NCBI RefSeq assembly: GCF_038967635.1
Contig: NZ_CP152413.1
Location: 4,902,001 to 4,966,000 of the forward strand
Reading direction: 5' to 3'
Origin: Bradyrhizobium sp. B124
GTDB lineage: Bacteria > Pseudomonadota > Alphaproteobacteria > Rhizobiales > Xanthobacteraceae
DNA: 64,000 bases
Shown here: positions 1 through 7,854 of the stretch, piece after piece
Layout of the letters: each line of letters begins with the position of its first letter
How positions within the stretch are numbered: position 1 is the first letter of the stretch
Translations under genes and position numbers: made by a program
Notes under the pieces: generated by a model
What the model was told of the DNA's origin: nothing
Seen by the model: only the letters and a program-made list of their open reading frames with translations
Database searches by the model: none

Positions 1-1870
1 CGGCGATGACGAGATCGAGCGCGCAGACGGCAGCGGCGGTGTCGGCGAAATCGCCCAGCGTCGGCGCGAGGTCGACAATATCGGCACCAAGACGCCGCAG
101 CATCGGCGCATCGTCCGGCCGCGGTTCCTTCTGCAGGCTGTAGAGCTGGACGCCAGGCGTGACCAGCCGCGGCAGCACGGCATCGGCCGGCAGCGAGCGC
201 TGGCGGTCGCCCTTGTGCCTGGCATTGCCGGCCCAGACCACACCGACCTTCAGCGCGGACACACCGGCGAGCGCCTCGCGCCAGCGTGCGAGCTTGGTGG
301 CGTTCGCCTGCAGATAGGACACGGCGGCGGGAATGGTCTCGACGGTGGTGCGGAAGATCCGCGGCAGGCTCAGCAGCGGCAGTTGCAGGTCGAATGGCGG
401 CAAGGGCTCGCCGCGCGCGAACATCGCGACATCGGGCAGCATCGGCCGCAGCAGCGAGACCAGCGCCGGCTGCACCTGCAGAATGATCCGGCCGCCGCTG
501 CCCGCCAGCATCGGCACATAGCGGACGAAATTGATGGCATCGCCGAGCCCGTATTCGGCAAACAGCAGCAGCGTGCGTTCCGCCAGCGGCTCACCCTGCC
601 ATTCCGGCTCGTCGAACACCGGATCGCCTTCGCTCAGCATCTTGGTCTTGCGGCGCCACTGATACTCCTCAAAGCCCTCCTCGAACTCGCCGTTCATCAG
701 AAGGAAATGCGCGTGGTTGTAATGCGCCAGCGGCTGTTCGGGATCGAGCGCGATGGCCCGGCGCGAGGCCACCAGCGCCGCATCGATCTCGCCGGCATTG
801 CGCAGCGCGACCGCAAGATTGGCGTGGCCCTTGGCGTAACTGGGTTCGAGCTCGATGGCCCGCCGATGCGCGGCGACCGCCGCCTCGACCAGGTTCTGCG
901 CCTCGAAGATGATTCCAAGATTGGTGTGCGCGGCCGCGTAGTCCGGCTTGAGCGCCAGCGCCAGCTCGGCGCAGGCGATGGCGTCGTCGACCTGTCCGAG
1001 CTCGAACAGGCAGGCGCCGAGATTGTTGAGGATGACGTGATCGGACGGATCGCGGGCCGAGACCTGCCGATAGATGCGGACCGCCTCCTCGCGCTCGCCC
1101 AGTTCGTGCAGCACCATGGCGAGCAGGCGCCGCGGCGCGAAATTGTCGGGCTCGAGCGCGATCGCGCGGCGATAGTGCAGAACTGAGTCCTCCAGCCGGC
1201 CCAGCCGGTAGAGCGCCGCTCCGAGGCCGCTATGCAGGCCGGGATGATCGGGATCCGCGCCGAGCCCGCGGCGATAGGCGGTGGCGGCGGCGTCGTGCTT
1301 CTTCTGATCGGTCAACGCATTGCCGAGGTTGAGCCAAACCCCGCGATAGGCCGGATCGCGCGCGATCACCTCGCGATAGGCCTGTTCCGCCTCGACCGGC
1401 CGCTGCTGTCCGGCCAGCGCAACCGCGAGATTGAACCGCGCCCGCGTCAGGCCGCCATCGAGTGCGATCGCGCGGCGAAACGCCGCCTCGGCCTCGTCGA
1501 AGCGCGACAGCTCGCACAGCGCAACGCCGAGCTTGATGTGCAGGCCGGCATCCTTCGGCCGCAATGTGACGCCGCGCTGGAACGCCGCCACCGCGCCCTC
1601 GTGCTCGCCCTTCACGGCGAGCGCATCGCCGAGCGTGGCGAACGCCGGTCCGTGATGCGGATCGAGGCTGAACACCCGGTTCAGCAGCACCGCGCCTTCC
1701 GCGGCGCGATCGGTCACAAAGGCGATGACGGCAGACAGATGCAGCGCCGGAACATGGTCGGGATCGGCGGTGAGAATATCGCCGCACAGCGTGCCGGCCT
1801 CCATCGCGCGGCCCGCACCATAATGCGCCACCGCATCCAGCAACATCCGATCAACAGCCACACTGCCCAC
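1..1870 (-). CDS. TPR-repeat protein with C-terminal glycosyltransferase-like domain (3' end outside window)
   Basis: Reading the minus strand from about 1870 gives an uninterrupted frame to the window edge, so the C-terminus is missing. The N-terminal ~450 residues are tandem 34-residue TPR units with the usual A/G-L-x-P-x pattern (for example ALDPEQPLAHY near 740). A block typical of TPR-linked GT9/GT41-like domains follows, with FAEYGLGDAINFVRY near 560 and VGVVWAGN near 230. Such proteins are common in Bradyrhizobium and are usually annotated only as TPR proteins, so the glycosyltransferase activity is inferred. The start is uncertain: GTG at 1870 (GAGGAG upstream) or in-frame ATG at 1846. 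Confidence 0.8.
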   Translation of the reverse strand, partial: MGSVAVDRMLLDAVAHYGAGRAMEAGTLCGDILTADPDHVPALHLSAVIAFVTDRAAEGAVLLNRVFSLDPHHGPAFATLGDALAVKGEHEGAVAAFQRGVTLRPKDAGLHIKLGVALCELSRFDEAEAAFRRAIALDGGLTRARFNLAVALAGQQRPVEAEQAYREVIARDPAYRGVWLNLGNALTDQKKHDAAATAYRRGLGADPDHPGLHSGLGAALYRLGRLEDSVLHYRRAIALEPDNFAPRRLLAMVLHELGEREEAVRIYRQVSARDPSDHVILNNLGACLFELGQVDDAIACAELALALKPDYAAAHTNLGIIFEAQNLVEAAVAAHRRAIELEPSYAKGHANLAVALRNAGEIDAALVASRRAIALDPEQPLAHYNHAHFLLMNGEFEEGFEEYQWRRKTKMLSEGDPVFDEPEWQGEPLAERTLLLFAEYGLGDAINFVRYVPMLAGSGGRIILQVQPALVSLLRPMLPDVAMFARGEPLPPFDLQLPLLSLPRIFRTTVETIPAAVSYLQANATKLARWREALAGVSALKVGVVWAGNARHKGDRQRSLPADAVLPRLVTPGVQLYSLQKEPRPDDAPMLRRLGADIVDLAPTLGDFADTAAAVCALDLVIA

Positions 1871-1956
1871 GATACCGCCCCCGCTCCTCAAGACCCCGAT
1901 GGGGATTAAACGGTCGGCGTCGCCAAATCCGGCACGCGAATCCGGATTGCTCCCTT

Positions 1957-2083
1957 ACCTCCCCTTGAAAAGGGGAGGTCGCTTTTCTCGGTAGAGCAAA
2001 GCGGGTGGGGATCAGCTCTCTCCGCGAACAGCGGTGCCTGTGGCTGCCCCCCCATCCCGACCTTCCCCCTTTCAGGGGGAAGG
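1957..2083. repeat. Intergenic palindromic repeat pair
   Basis: Two short perfect hairpins lie in the gap. One has 10-bp arms ACCTCCCCTT/AAGGGGAGGT (1957-1966 and 1970-1979). The other has 10-bp arms CCTTCCCCCT/AGGGGGAAGG (2061-2070 and 2074-2083). Between them the sequence also has complementary GGGTGGGGAT and ATCCC-type stretches, so the whole unit may fold together. I see no coding potential. Confidence 0.65.
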
Positions 2084-2121
2084 AGAAGAGATCAGGGCCT
2101 GCACCTCTTGACGCTCACCCC

Positions 2122-2148
2122 ATCATGTAACATATCAAGTTACATGAT
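2122..2148. promoter_or_regulatory. Perfect 27-bp palindromic operator at the Rrf2 start
   Basis: Perfect 10-bp inverted arms ATCATGTAAC (2122-2131) and GTTACATGAT (2139-2148) are separated by 7 bp. The right arm contains the chosen ATG of the Rrf2 gene. Position and symmetry suggest autoregulation by the homodimeric Rrf2 protein; binding itself is inferred. Confidence 0.7.
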
Positions 2149-2608
2149 ACGCGACAGCCGTCTATCTGGTGTCCTGCACGGCCTGCTCCACATGATCGGA
2201 GCGGGCGAACCGGTCACGTCGGTGCAACTTGCACAGGCGATGGCCACCAACCCGGTGGTCGTGCGCCGCGTGATGGCCGGCTTGCGCGAGCAAGGCCTGG
2301 TCCGTTCCGAGAAGGGCCATGGCGGCGGCTGGACGCTCGCGCGCGATCCCGCCGACATCACGCTCGCCGACATCTATCGCGCGGTCGGTGCGCCCACGAT
2401 CGTCGCGATGGGCCATCGTTCGGAAAATCCCGGCTGCCTGGTCGAACAGGCCGTCAACGACGCGCTGTCAGGCACGTTTCGCGAGGTCGAGGCGATCTTC
2501 CTGAAGCGGCTCGGCGCGGTGACGCTCGACGCGCTCGCGAAGGATTTCAAGCGCCGGCTCGCCAAACACAAACAAAGTCTCGAGGACCAGATTCATGCAG
2601 CAAAGTGA
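2144..2608 (+). CDS. Rrf2 family transcriptional regulator
   Basis: This 154-residue winged-helix repressor has the Rrf2 pattern: helix-turn-helix around residues 20-50 (TSVQLAQAMATNPVVVRRVM) and the wing GHGGGWTLARDP. The family uses three cysteines to bind an Fe-S cluster. Only one Cys is visible here (NPGC), so this is probably a cluster-free paralog of the YwnA type. ATG 2144 starts at the recognisable family N-terminus; an upstream TTG at 2108 would add 12 unlikely residues across the operator. The 3' end overlaps the methyltransferase gene by 14 nt, indicating co-translation. Confidence 0.87.
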   Translation: MIRDSRLSGVLHGLLHMIGAGEPVTSVQLAQAMATNPVVVRRVMAGLREQGLVRSEKGHGGGWTLARDPADITLADIYRAVGAPTIVAMGHRSENPGCLVEQAVNDALSGTFREVEAIFLKRLGAVTLDALAKDFKRRLAKHKQSLEDQIHAAK

Positions 2609-3413
2609 ACAGGCGAGCCGCCTTCCGTTCAACGATCCCGCGCACTGGGACAAGATGGTCGCGACCTACGAGGCACAGTCGCAGCCGTTCACGACACACT
2701 TCGCCGAGGCCGCGGTCGCGATGCTCCCGATCGGCCCGTCATCGAAGGTGCTCGACGTCGCCACCGGTACCGGGGCCGCGGCGCTTGCGGCCGCGCGCAG
2801 GGGCGCCGACGTCACCGCGATCGACTTCTCGGCCGGCATGGTGGCACGGGTCCGCGCACATGATGTGGCGAATATCGCGGCACGGCAGATGGACGGCCAG
2901 GCGCTCGACTTGCCGAATGCGGCGTTCGATGCGGCGGTGTCCGTATTCGGCGTGATGCTGTTTCCGGATTGGCGCGCCGGACTGCGCGAGATGGCGCGGG
3001 TGACGCGGCCGGGCGGATCGGCGGCGATTGCGGTCTGGAAGAGCGCCGACGGCGCCGCCGTGTATCTGCTGCTCTCGCAGATCATCCGGCGGCTCTACCC
3101 CGATAACGTCACGCCGATGCCGTGCACGGGCCTCGCCGAACTCGCCGATCCCGGTCGCCTCGCTGCGGCGGTCGTCGCGGCCGGCTTCTGCGATCCTGTC
3201 GTCGCCGAGATCACCCACGACTTCAAGCTCGATGTCGCCAATCCTGCCGACGTCGACAAACTGTTCGAGTTCATGCCGCATTGGAGCGGGCTCGATGCAG
3301 AGCAGAGCGCCACGGTTGCGCGCGCTTTCCGGAGCGAGATTGAGCGCGGCCGGGTCGGAGACACCTTCGCGATTCCATCGACCGCACTGATCGCGACGGC
3401 GCGGCGGCCGTAG
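2595..3413 (+). CDS. SAM-dependent methyltransferase
   Basis: This 272-residue class I methyltransferase has motif I VLDVATGTGAAALAAARRG (about residues 53-71) for SAM binding, the acidic TAIDFS post-motif, and the UbiE/Methyltransf_11-like VSVFGVMLFPDW segment. The substrate cannot be read from sequence. It overlaps the Rrf2 gene by 14 nt and is followed by a strong intrinsic terminator, so the two genes form a closed operon, probably repressed by the Rrf2 protein. Confidence 0.87.
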   Translation: MQQSEQASRLPFNDPAHWDKMVATYEAQSQPFTTHFAEAAVAMLPIGPSSKVLDVATGTGAAALAAARRGADVTAIDFSAGMVARVRAHDVANIAARQMDGQALDLPNAAFDAAVSVFGVMLFPDWRAGLREMARVTRPGGSAAIAVWKSADGAAVYLLLSQIIRRLYPDNVTPMPCTGLAELADPGRLAAAVVAAGFCDPVVAEITHDFKLDVANPADVDKLFEFMPHWSGLDAEQSATVARAFRSEIERGRVGDTFAIPSTALIATARRP

Positions 3414-3445
3414 CCGCAGCGATCCGGCAATAATCACGACGCTCG

Positions 3446-3486
3446 ACCGGCGATCGACGCGCAGGCGTTATCGATCGCCGGTTTTT
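3446..3486 (+). terminator. Rho-independent terminator after the methyltransferase gene
   Basis: A perfect 12-bp stem, ACCGGCGATCGA (3446-3457) with TCGATCGCCGGT (3471-3482), has a 13-nt loop and runs directly into a T tract ending at 3486. It closes the Rrf2-methyltransferase operon. Confidence 0.9.
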
Positions 3487-3801
3487 CATGCGCTGAATGA
3501 GAATGATCCGCCGCGGGATCGCCTGACCGCGGCAATCCCTCGCGCTATTTCCTTCTCAGATTGTGCAATGGCGTAGCGGCCCGGCAACGGCGCGTCACAA
3601 AAGCAGATGCGCGCGGAGATTCCGCGGCGTGCGCCGCGAGCCGCGTACTACAATAAACCCGTATTATTTGGGATGTGCGCCTCCTGCTGCAGGCCGGCGC
3701 GACGGGGGTTACCTTTGTTGCCGATTGCAAACCTTGCGCGGACTCGTTTCCGCTACGCCACCTCGCGTCTTGCATCCGAGCTGCGCAACAGACTGCCATC
3801 G
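3487..3801. other. Leader region upstream of the autotransporter gene
   Basis: About 315 bp between the terminator and the chosen autotransporter start. The autotransporter frame stays open back to ATG 3607, and a TTG at 3722 is preceded by GGGGG, so the true N-terminus could extend into this stretch. The encoded residues are Arg- and Cys-rich and do not look like a signal peptide. I see no clear promoter. Confidence 0.4.
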
Positions 3802-5853
3802 ATGGCGATCGCGCGCCGCGCCGGATGCGGCCTCGTCCTGATCGCCGCCGCGCTGTTCGGCTCGGTCGGCGCGGCCAGCGCGCAGGCACCGGCGGTGGCC
3901 TCGATCTCCCCGACATCAGGTCCCGCCGCGGGCGGCACCACGGTCATCATCTCGGGCGGCAGTTTCAGCACTGCCACCGCGGTGCGTTTCGGCGCCGTCA
4001 ACGCAACGAGCTTTGTCGTCAATTCGAGCGAGCGGATCACCGCAGTCGCGCCGGCAGGGACCGGCACGGTCGATGTCACCGTGACCAACCCGTCCGGGAC
4101 ATCATCTTCGTCTCCCGTGGATAAGTTCACCTATACGGCGTCCGCGCCGACGGTGACATCGATCTCGCCGGCCGCAGGCCCGACCAGCGGTGGGACGACG
4201 GTCATCATAACAGGCACAGCTTTCACCGCCGCGACGGCCGTGACGTTCGGCGCAACCCCTGCAACCGGCTTCACCGTCAATTCCAGCACCCAGATCACAG
4301 CGACCTCGCCGGCCGGAACGGGAACGGTGGATATCACGGTGACGACCGCAGTTGGGACATCAGCAACGTCAGCGGCGGACCGCTTCACCTTTGCAGCCGC
4401 AACGACGACCCAGACCGCGCTGACCTCGTCGCAGAATCCGAGCAGTTTTGGCCAATCGGTGACCTTCACGGCGAACGTCACCGCCTCAGCCGGCACGCCG
4501 ACCGGCACAGTGACCTTCAGCGACAATGGATCGCCGATCGGCACCGTGACGCTCGCCGCAGGCACCGCGAGCGTCGCGATCTCGACCCTCAAGATCGGCA
4601 GCCACACCATCACGGCGAGCTATGCCGGCAGCGGCGCGTTCAACGCCAGCACCTCGCCGGCGCTGGCGCAGAGCGTGAACGTCCCGGCCGACAGCGTGAA
4701 GCTGCGTGCATTGCAGATCGACATCACCAAGCTGGTGGCACAGAACTCCGGCCAGGCGATCTCGGGCGCGATCGACAACGCGATCTCGGAAGGGTTCAGC
4801 GAAGGCGGCAGCTTCATGACGCCGAGCGGCGCCGGCATGCGCTTCAACTTCGCGGCCGATCCGTCAGACGGCGTGGCGCAGACGGACACGGAGAATCGTG
4901 GTGCCTACGCCTCGGATCGCAATTCGGGCGCACGCAGCGGCGGCAATTCGCGAATCGACAATGCCTTTGCGGCGATCGATCGGCAGATGCCGACCAAGGC
5001 GGCGCTCAAAACCCAGACGACGATCAATCGTGAACCGCACGACTGGCTGTTCTGGATCGATGTCAGGGGCACAGGCATCGACCGCTGGTCGTCGCCGACC
5101 TCGCCGGGCGTCGGGACAACAGGTTCATCGATCTACGGCAACCAGCTCAATGCCCTGATGGGACTGACCTACCGGGCAATGCCGAACCTCCTGGTCGGCG
5201 CGGTCGCCGGCTATGAGACGTTCAACTACACGGCCCAGGAGATCAACGGAAAGCTCACCGGCGACGGCTGGACCGCAGGCAGCTATCTCGGCTGGATGAT
5301 CACGCCGACGCTGCGCTACGACGCCGCCGTGACCTTCTCGCAGATCGGCTACAACGGCGTGGCCGGAACGGCGCAGGGCAATTTCAACGGCGACCGCTGG
5401 ATGTTCGCGACCGGTCTGACCGGCAGCTACAAGATGAGCAACCTGCTGATCGAGCCGTCCGCGCGCCTCTACACGCTGTGGGAGCATGAGAACGCCTATG
5501 TCGATACGCTCGGCACGCTGCAGACGGCGCGTGACTTCGTCACCGGCCGCGCATCCGGCGGCGTCAAGCTGAGCTATCCGCTGGCAACGACCGACGCCGC
5601 GGTGGTCTCGCCCTATCTCGGCGTCTATGGCGACTACTATTTCAGCAGGGACGATGCCGCGGCACTTTCCGTGAGCGGCATCCCGGTCAACCCGACGCTG
5701 GTGCTGGAGGGCTGGTCGGCCCGCGTCACCGGTGGGCTGAACGCCAGGCTCGCGGGCGGCATGATGCTCGGCCTCGGCGCGGAGTATGGCGGGCTCGGCG
5801 GCACGGCCCGGCTCTGGACGTTCTCGGCCAGGGCGCGCGTACCGTTCAACTGA
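3802..5853 (+). CDS. Autotransporter with two TIG/IPT domains and an Ig-like domain
   Basis: From ATG 3802 the 683-residue product starts with a signal peptide ending VGAASAQA. Two near-duplicate TIG/IPT domains follow (about 30-113 and 115-198; both contain GGTTVII and PAGTGTVD). Next is a bacterial Ig-like domain (about 200-292, with PTGTVTFSDNGSPIG), a Ser/Asn-rich linker, and a C-terminal autotransporter beta-barrel (about 365-683) with alternating aromatic and glycine strands. It is probably a surface-displayed adhesin or binding protein, and no protease or lipase motif is visible. It ends RVPFN rather than in a terminal Phe. The gene stands alone after a terminator, and the start is uncertain. 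Confidence 0.82.
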   Translation: MAIARRAGCGLVLIAAALFGSVGAASAQAPAVASISPTSGPAAGGTTVIISGGSFSTATAVRFGAVNATSFVVNSSERITAVAPAGTGTVDVTVTNPSGTSSSSPVDKFTYTASAPTVTSISPAAGPTSGGTTVIITGTAFTAATAVTFGATPATGFTVNSSTQITATSPAGTGTVDITVTTAVGTSATSAADRFTFAAATTTQTALTSSQNPSSFGQSVTFTANVTASAGTPTGTVTFSDNGSPIGTVTLAAGTASVAISTLKIGSHTITASYAGSGAFNASTSPALAQSVNVPADSVKLRALQIDITKLVAQNSGQAISGAIDNAISEGFSEGGSFMTPSGAGMRFNFAADPSDGVAQTDTENRGAYASDRNSGARSGGNSRIDNAFAAIDRQMPTKAALKTQTTINREPHDWLFWIDVRGTGIDRWSSPTSPGVGTTGSSIYGNQLNALMGLTYRAMPNLLVGAVAGYETFNYTAQEINGKLTGDGWTAGSYLGWMITPTLRYDAAVTFSQIGYNGVAGTAQGNFNGDRWMFATGLTGSYKMSNLLIEPSARLYTLWEHENAYVDTLGTLQTARDFVTGRASGGVKLSYPLATTDAAVVSPYLGVYGDYYFSRDDAAALSVSGIPVNPTLVLEGWSARVTGGLNARLAGGMMLGLGAEYGGLGGTARLWTFSARARVPFN

Positions 5854-5910
5854 TTGAAGACGGCGCCACCGGCTCGCATCCTCGGCGATGCAGGTCCATC
5901 GGCGGCACGC

Positions 5911-6087
5911 TTACTTGCGCTGGCGCTTGTCGTCGGCTTGCTTTTCTCCATCACTCGGCGGCTGCAGGCCGGGGCTGTTGGCCCAGCGGTCGAGGTCCTC
6001 GATGACCCGCCGGTGGCTCGGCCGCAGCGACGGCGGACCGCCGGGCTCTTGCGACAATTTTCGGGGCAGCTTGACCTGTTCTGGCAT
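5911..6087 (-). CDS. Small hypothetical basic protein
   Basis: A 58-residue hydrophilic protein starting MPEQVKLPRKLSQEPGG and ending in Lys/Arg. ATG 6087 is preceded by GGAG at good spacing (7 nt). A longer version of the frame, starting at 6243, would overlap the neighbouring upstream gene and lacks such a site. No domain is recognised; it has no signal or membrane segment. It is convergent with the autotransporter gene. Confidence 0.55.
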   Translation of the reverse strand: MPEQVKLPRKLSQEPGGPPSLRPSHRRVIEDLDRWANSPGLQPPSDGEKQADDKRQRK

Positions 6088-6179
6088 GGCGAGGCTCCAG
6101 AGCTGGGCGGTGTGCGGGCCATTCGCGGCGACCGTTACGCAAATGCGCGGATCGCCGGCCGCAACGAAGGCGCGAAGAT

Positions 6180-6464
6180 TTATTTGTGGTCTGCCGGATT
6201 CGCCGGTGCTGTGACCGGCTGCGCGGGAGCGGCCTGCTCCCACGGCGCCGGCAGGATGACCCGCGCCGGCGGCAGGTTCTGCGCGGCGCGCTGCACGGTG
6301 GCATTCGCGTTCGCCGGCCGCGGCTCCTCGCCCGCGCTATCGGCGCGTGCGATGGCGGTCGTGATGCCGAGCGCCAATGCCGCGAGGCCGAGTCCCGCGC
6401 CGATCGAGGCGGCAACGACGCCGGTCCGCGGTCTGTTCATGGTGGCAAGATGAGATGGGGTCAT
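6180..6464 (-). CDS. Small hypothetical exported or membrane-anchored protein
   Basis: A 94-residue protein with a basic N-terminus (MNRPRTG), one hydrophobic stretch around residues 16-38 (ASIGAGLGLAALALGITTAI) and an Ala/Pro-rich tail. The pattern fits a signal anchor with a small periplasmic tail. No family is recognised. The start may be ATG 6464 or Met9 (6440). Confidence 0.55.
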   Translation of the reverse strand: MTPSHLATMNRPRTGVVAASIGAGLGLAALALGITTAIARADSAGEEPRPANANATVQRAAQNLPPARVILPAPWEQAAPAQPVTAPANPADHK

Positions 6465-6512
6465 CGCAACTGCTCCTCACGCAATACACATGGTTCGGAG
6501 CCGTGCGCGACG

Positions 6513-6619
6513 CTAAAGCGCGATGTCGCGCTTTAGCCCTTTGCTTGAGCATGATCTCCGCGCAAACGCTACGCGTTTGTCGCGAGGGAAAACCGCTTCG
6601 CACTTTTCCGGATCATGCT
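6513..6619. repeat. Bradyrhizobium-type intergenic palindromic repeat
   Basis: The first hairpin is CTAAAGCGCGA/TCGCGCTTTAG (6513-6523 and 6526-6536, perfect 11 bp). An outer pair AGCATGATC/GATCATGCT (6548-6556 and 6611-6619) encloses an inner CAAACGC/GCGTTTG hairpin and the GGAAAACCGCTTCGCACTTTTCC core. I recognise this as a repeat found between many genes in Bradyrhizobium chromosomes (recall, not a search). It is non-coding. Confidence 0.75.
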
Positions 6620-6648
6620 TAGCGCCGCGCACGACTCAAGGCGAATGA

Positions 6649-7077
6649 TCAGGTCTTGATATCGGCCGGCAGCTTGCCGCCATTGGCGGCGAGCTTGGCC
6701 ATCACCTGCTGATGCAGCCAGACGTTCATGGTGGCGGTGTTGTTGGTATCGCCGGTGTAGTGCAGCTCCTTGGCGAGCTCCTTGCGCGCAGCAAGGCTGC
6801 TGTCGAGCCCGAGCGCCTTCATCAGGTCGACGATCGAGGTGCGCCAGTCGAGCTTCTCGCCGGTGGCAGCCGCCGCCTTGTCGACGATCGCCGCGACGTC
6901 GACCGTCTGCGCCGCGGATGTGCCGGGTGCCGGCGATGCAGATGCAGACGTTGACGTCGATGCCGGTGCGGCGCCGGGTGCTGCCGTCGCTGTCGTCTCA
7001 GCGGTTTTGCCGTCAGGTGTCTTGGCCTGGGCGCCGTGGCCGAAGATTGCACCCATGATGCTTCCAAAAATGCTCAT
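6649..7077 (-). CDS. DUF3597 domain-containing protein
   Basis: This 142-residue protein starts with a short glycine-rich N-terminus (MSIFGSIMGAIFG), then an Ala/Ser/Thr-rich low-complexity linker, then a conserved C-terminal domain of about 80 residues (AAIVDKAAAATGEKLDWRTS onward, with HYTGDTNNTATMN) matching DUF3597. The domain is helical and LysM-independent; its function is unknown. It is monocistronic, with the repeat element downstream and about 275 bp of non-coding DNA upstream. Confidence 0.83.
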   Translation of the reverse strand: MSIFGSIMGAIFGHGAQAKTPDGKTAETTATAAPGAAPASTSTSASASPAPGTSAAQTVDVAAIVDKAAAATGEKLDWRTSIVDLMKALGLDSSLAARKELAKELHYTGDTNNTATMNVWLHQQVMAKLAANGGKLPADIKT

Positions 7078-7353
7078 GATCTCTCACTCCGTGCGCCCGG
7101 GACACCGTTGGTCCCGTGACTGGTTCCAGTGACGAGTGGACGATAGGCAGGCCATTGGCCGAGCGGAAGATGACCATCGTCACTATCGGAGTGTGGGACG
7201 GCGTGGTGCAGTTGGAGAGAGAATCGTGCGGTTCTGCACCGTACGTCGAGCGCGTTTCATCGTACGCCCCACGTGCGATGAAGTCAGCCGTCCCGGCCCG
7301 ATTCGCCAGCCCCGAGAAGTCGGGGCGGCTGACACAAACGTGTGCGGAGTGAA

Positions 7354-7854
7354 CTAGAGCTGACGGCGGCGGATGGTCTGGGCCAGCTCGACAAAGCTTT
7401 CGGCGATGCCGACGCCGGTCTTGGCGCTGACCGGTTTGACACTCGACTTGGCGAGCTCGGCAATCGCGCCGGCGCTGCCGGCAGCCTCCGGCAGGTCGAT
7501 CTTGTTGAGCAGCGCCCGGTAGGGCCGGCCCGGGAAGCGCTCCTCGAAACCGCGGACCAGCTCGACCATGCGGGTCACGGTCTGCGGCCGCGTGACATCG
7601 GACACGATGATGGCAGCGGATGCACCGGTGACATAGACGGTGTCGAAAATCTGCGTACCGAAATCGCCGTCGGTGTCCCACAGCACGAGGCGCATCGGGT
7701 CGCTGCCATCCGCCGGCACCACGTCATGGCTCAGGATCTCGACGCCCAGCGTCGATTTGTACTGACCCTCGAACCGGTTGTAGATCAGCCGATAGAGGAT
7801 CGACGTCTTGCCGACCCCCATATCGCCGAGCAGCATGACTTTTGCGGTGAGCAT
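7354..7854 (-). CDS. Rab/Ras-like small GTPase with altered G3 motif
   Basis: A 166-residue single-domain GTPase. Visible motifs: G1 GDMGVGKTS, G2 Thr in YKSTLGVE (very Rab-like), G3 WDTDGD, G4 NKID and G5 SAK. In Ras and Rab proteins G3 is DTAGQ and its Gln positions the attacking water; here that position is Asp, so intrinsic hydrolysis may be weak. There is no prenylation Cys tail and no transmembrane segment. The gene overlaps the stop of the OmpA-domain gene by 1 nt, so the two are translationally coupled. The likely role is a nucleotide switch acting with that envelope protein; the partner is inferred from context. Confidence 0.85.
   Translation of the reverse strand: MLTAKVMLLGDMGVGKTSILYRLIYNRFEGQYKSTLGVEILSHDVVPADGSDPMRLVLWDTDGDFGTQIFDTVYVTGASAAIIVSDVTRPQTVTRMVELVRGFEERFPGRPYRALLNKIDLPEAAGSAGAIAELAKSSVKPVSAKTGVGIAESFVELAQTIRRRQL

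Noticed and set aside
3607..3801. Extended N-terminus of the autotransporter as an ESPR-like signal
   Set aside because: The extra 65 residues are Arg/Cys-rich without a hydrophobic core and do not resemble an extended signal peptide region, though the start remains uncertain.
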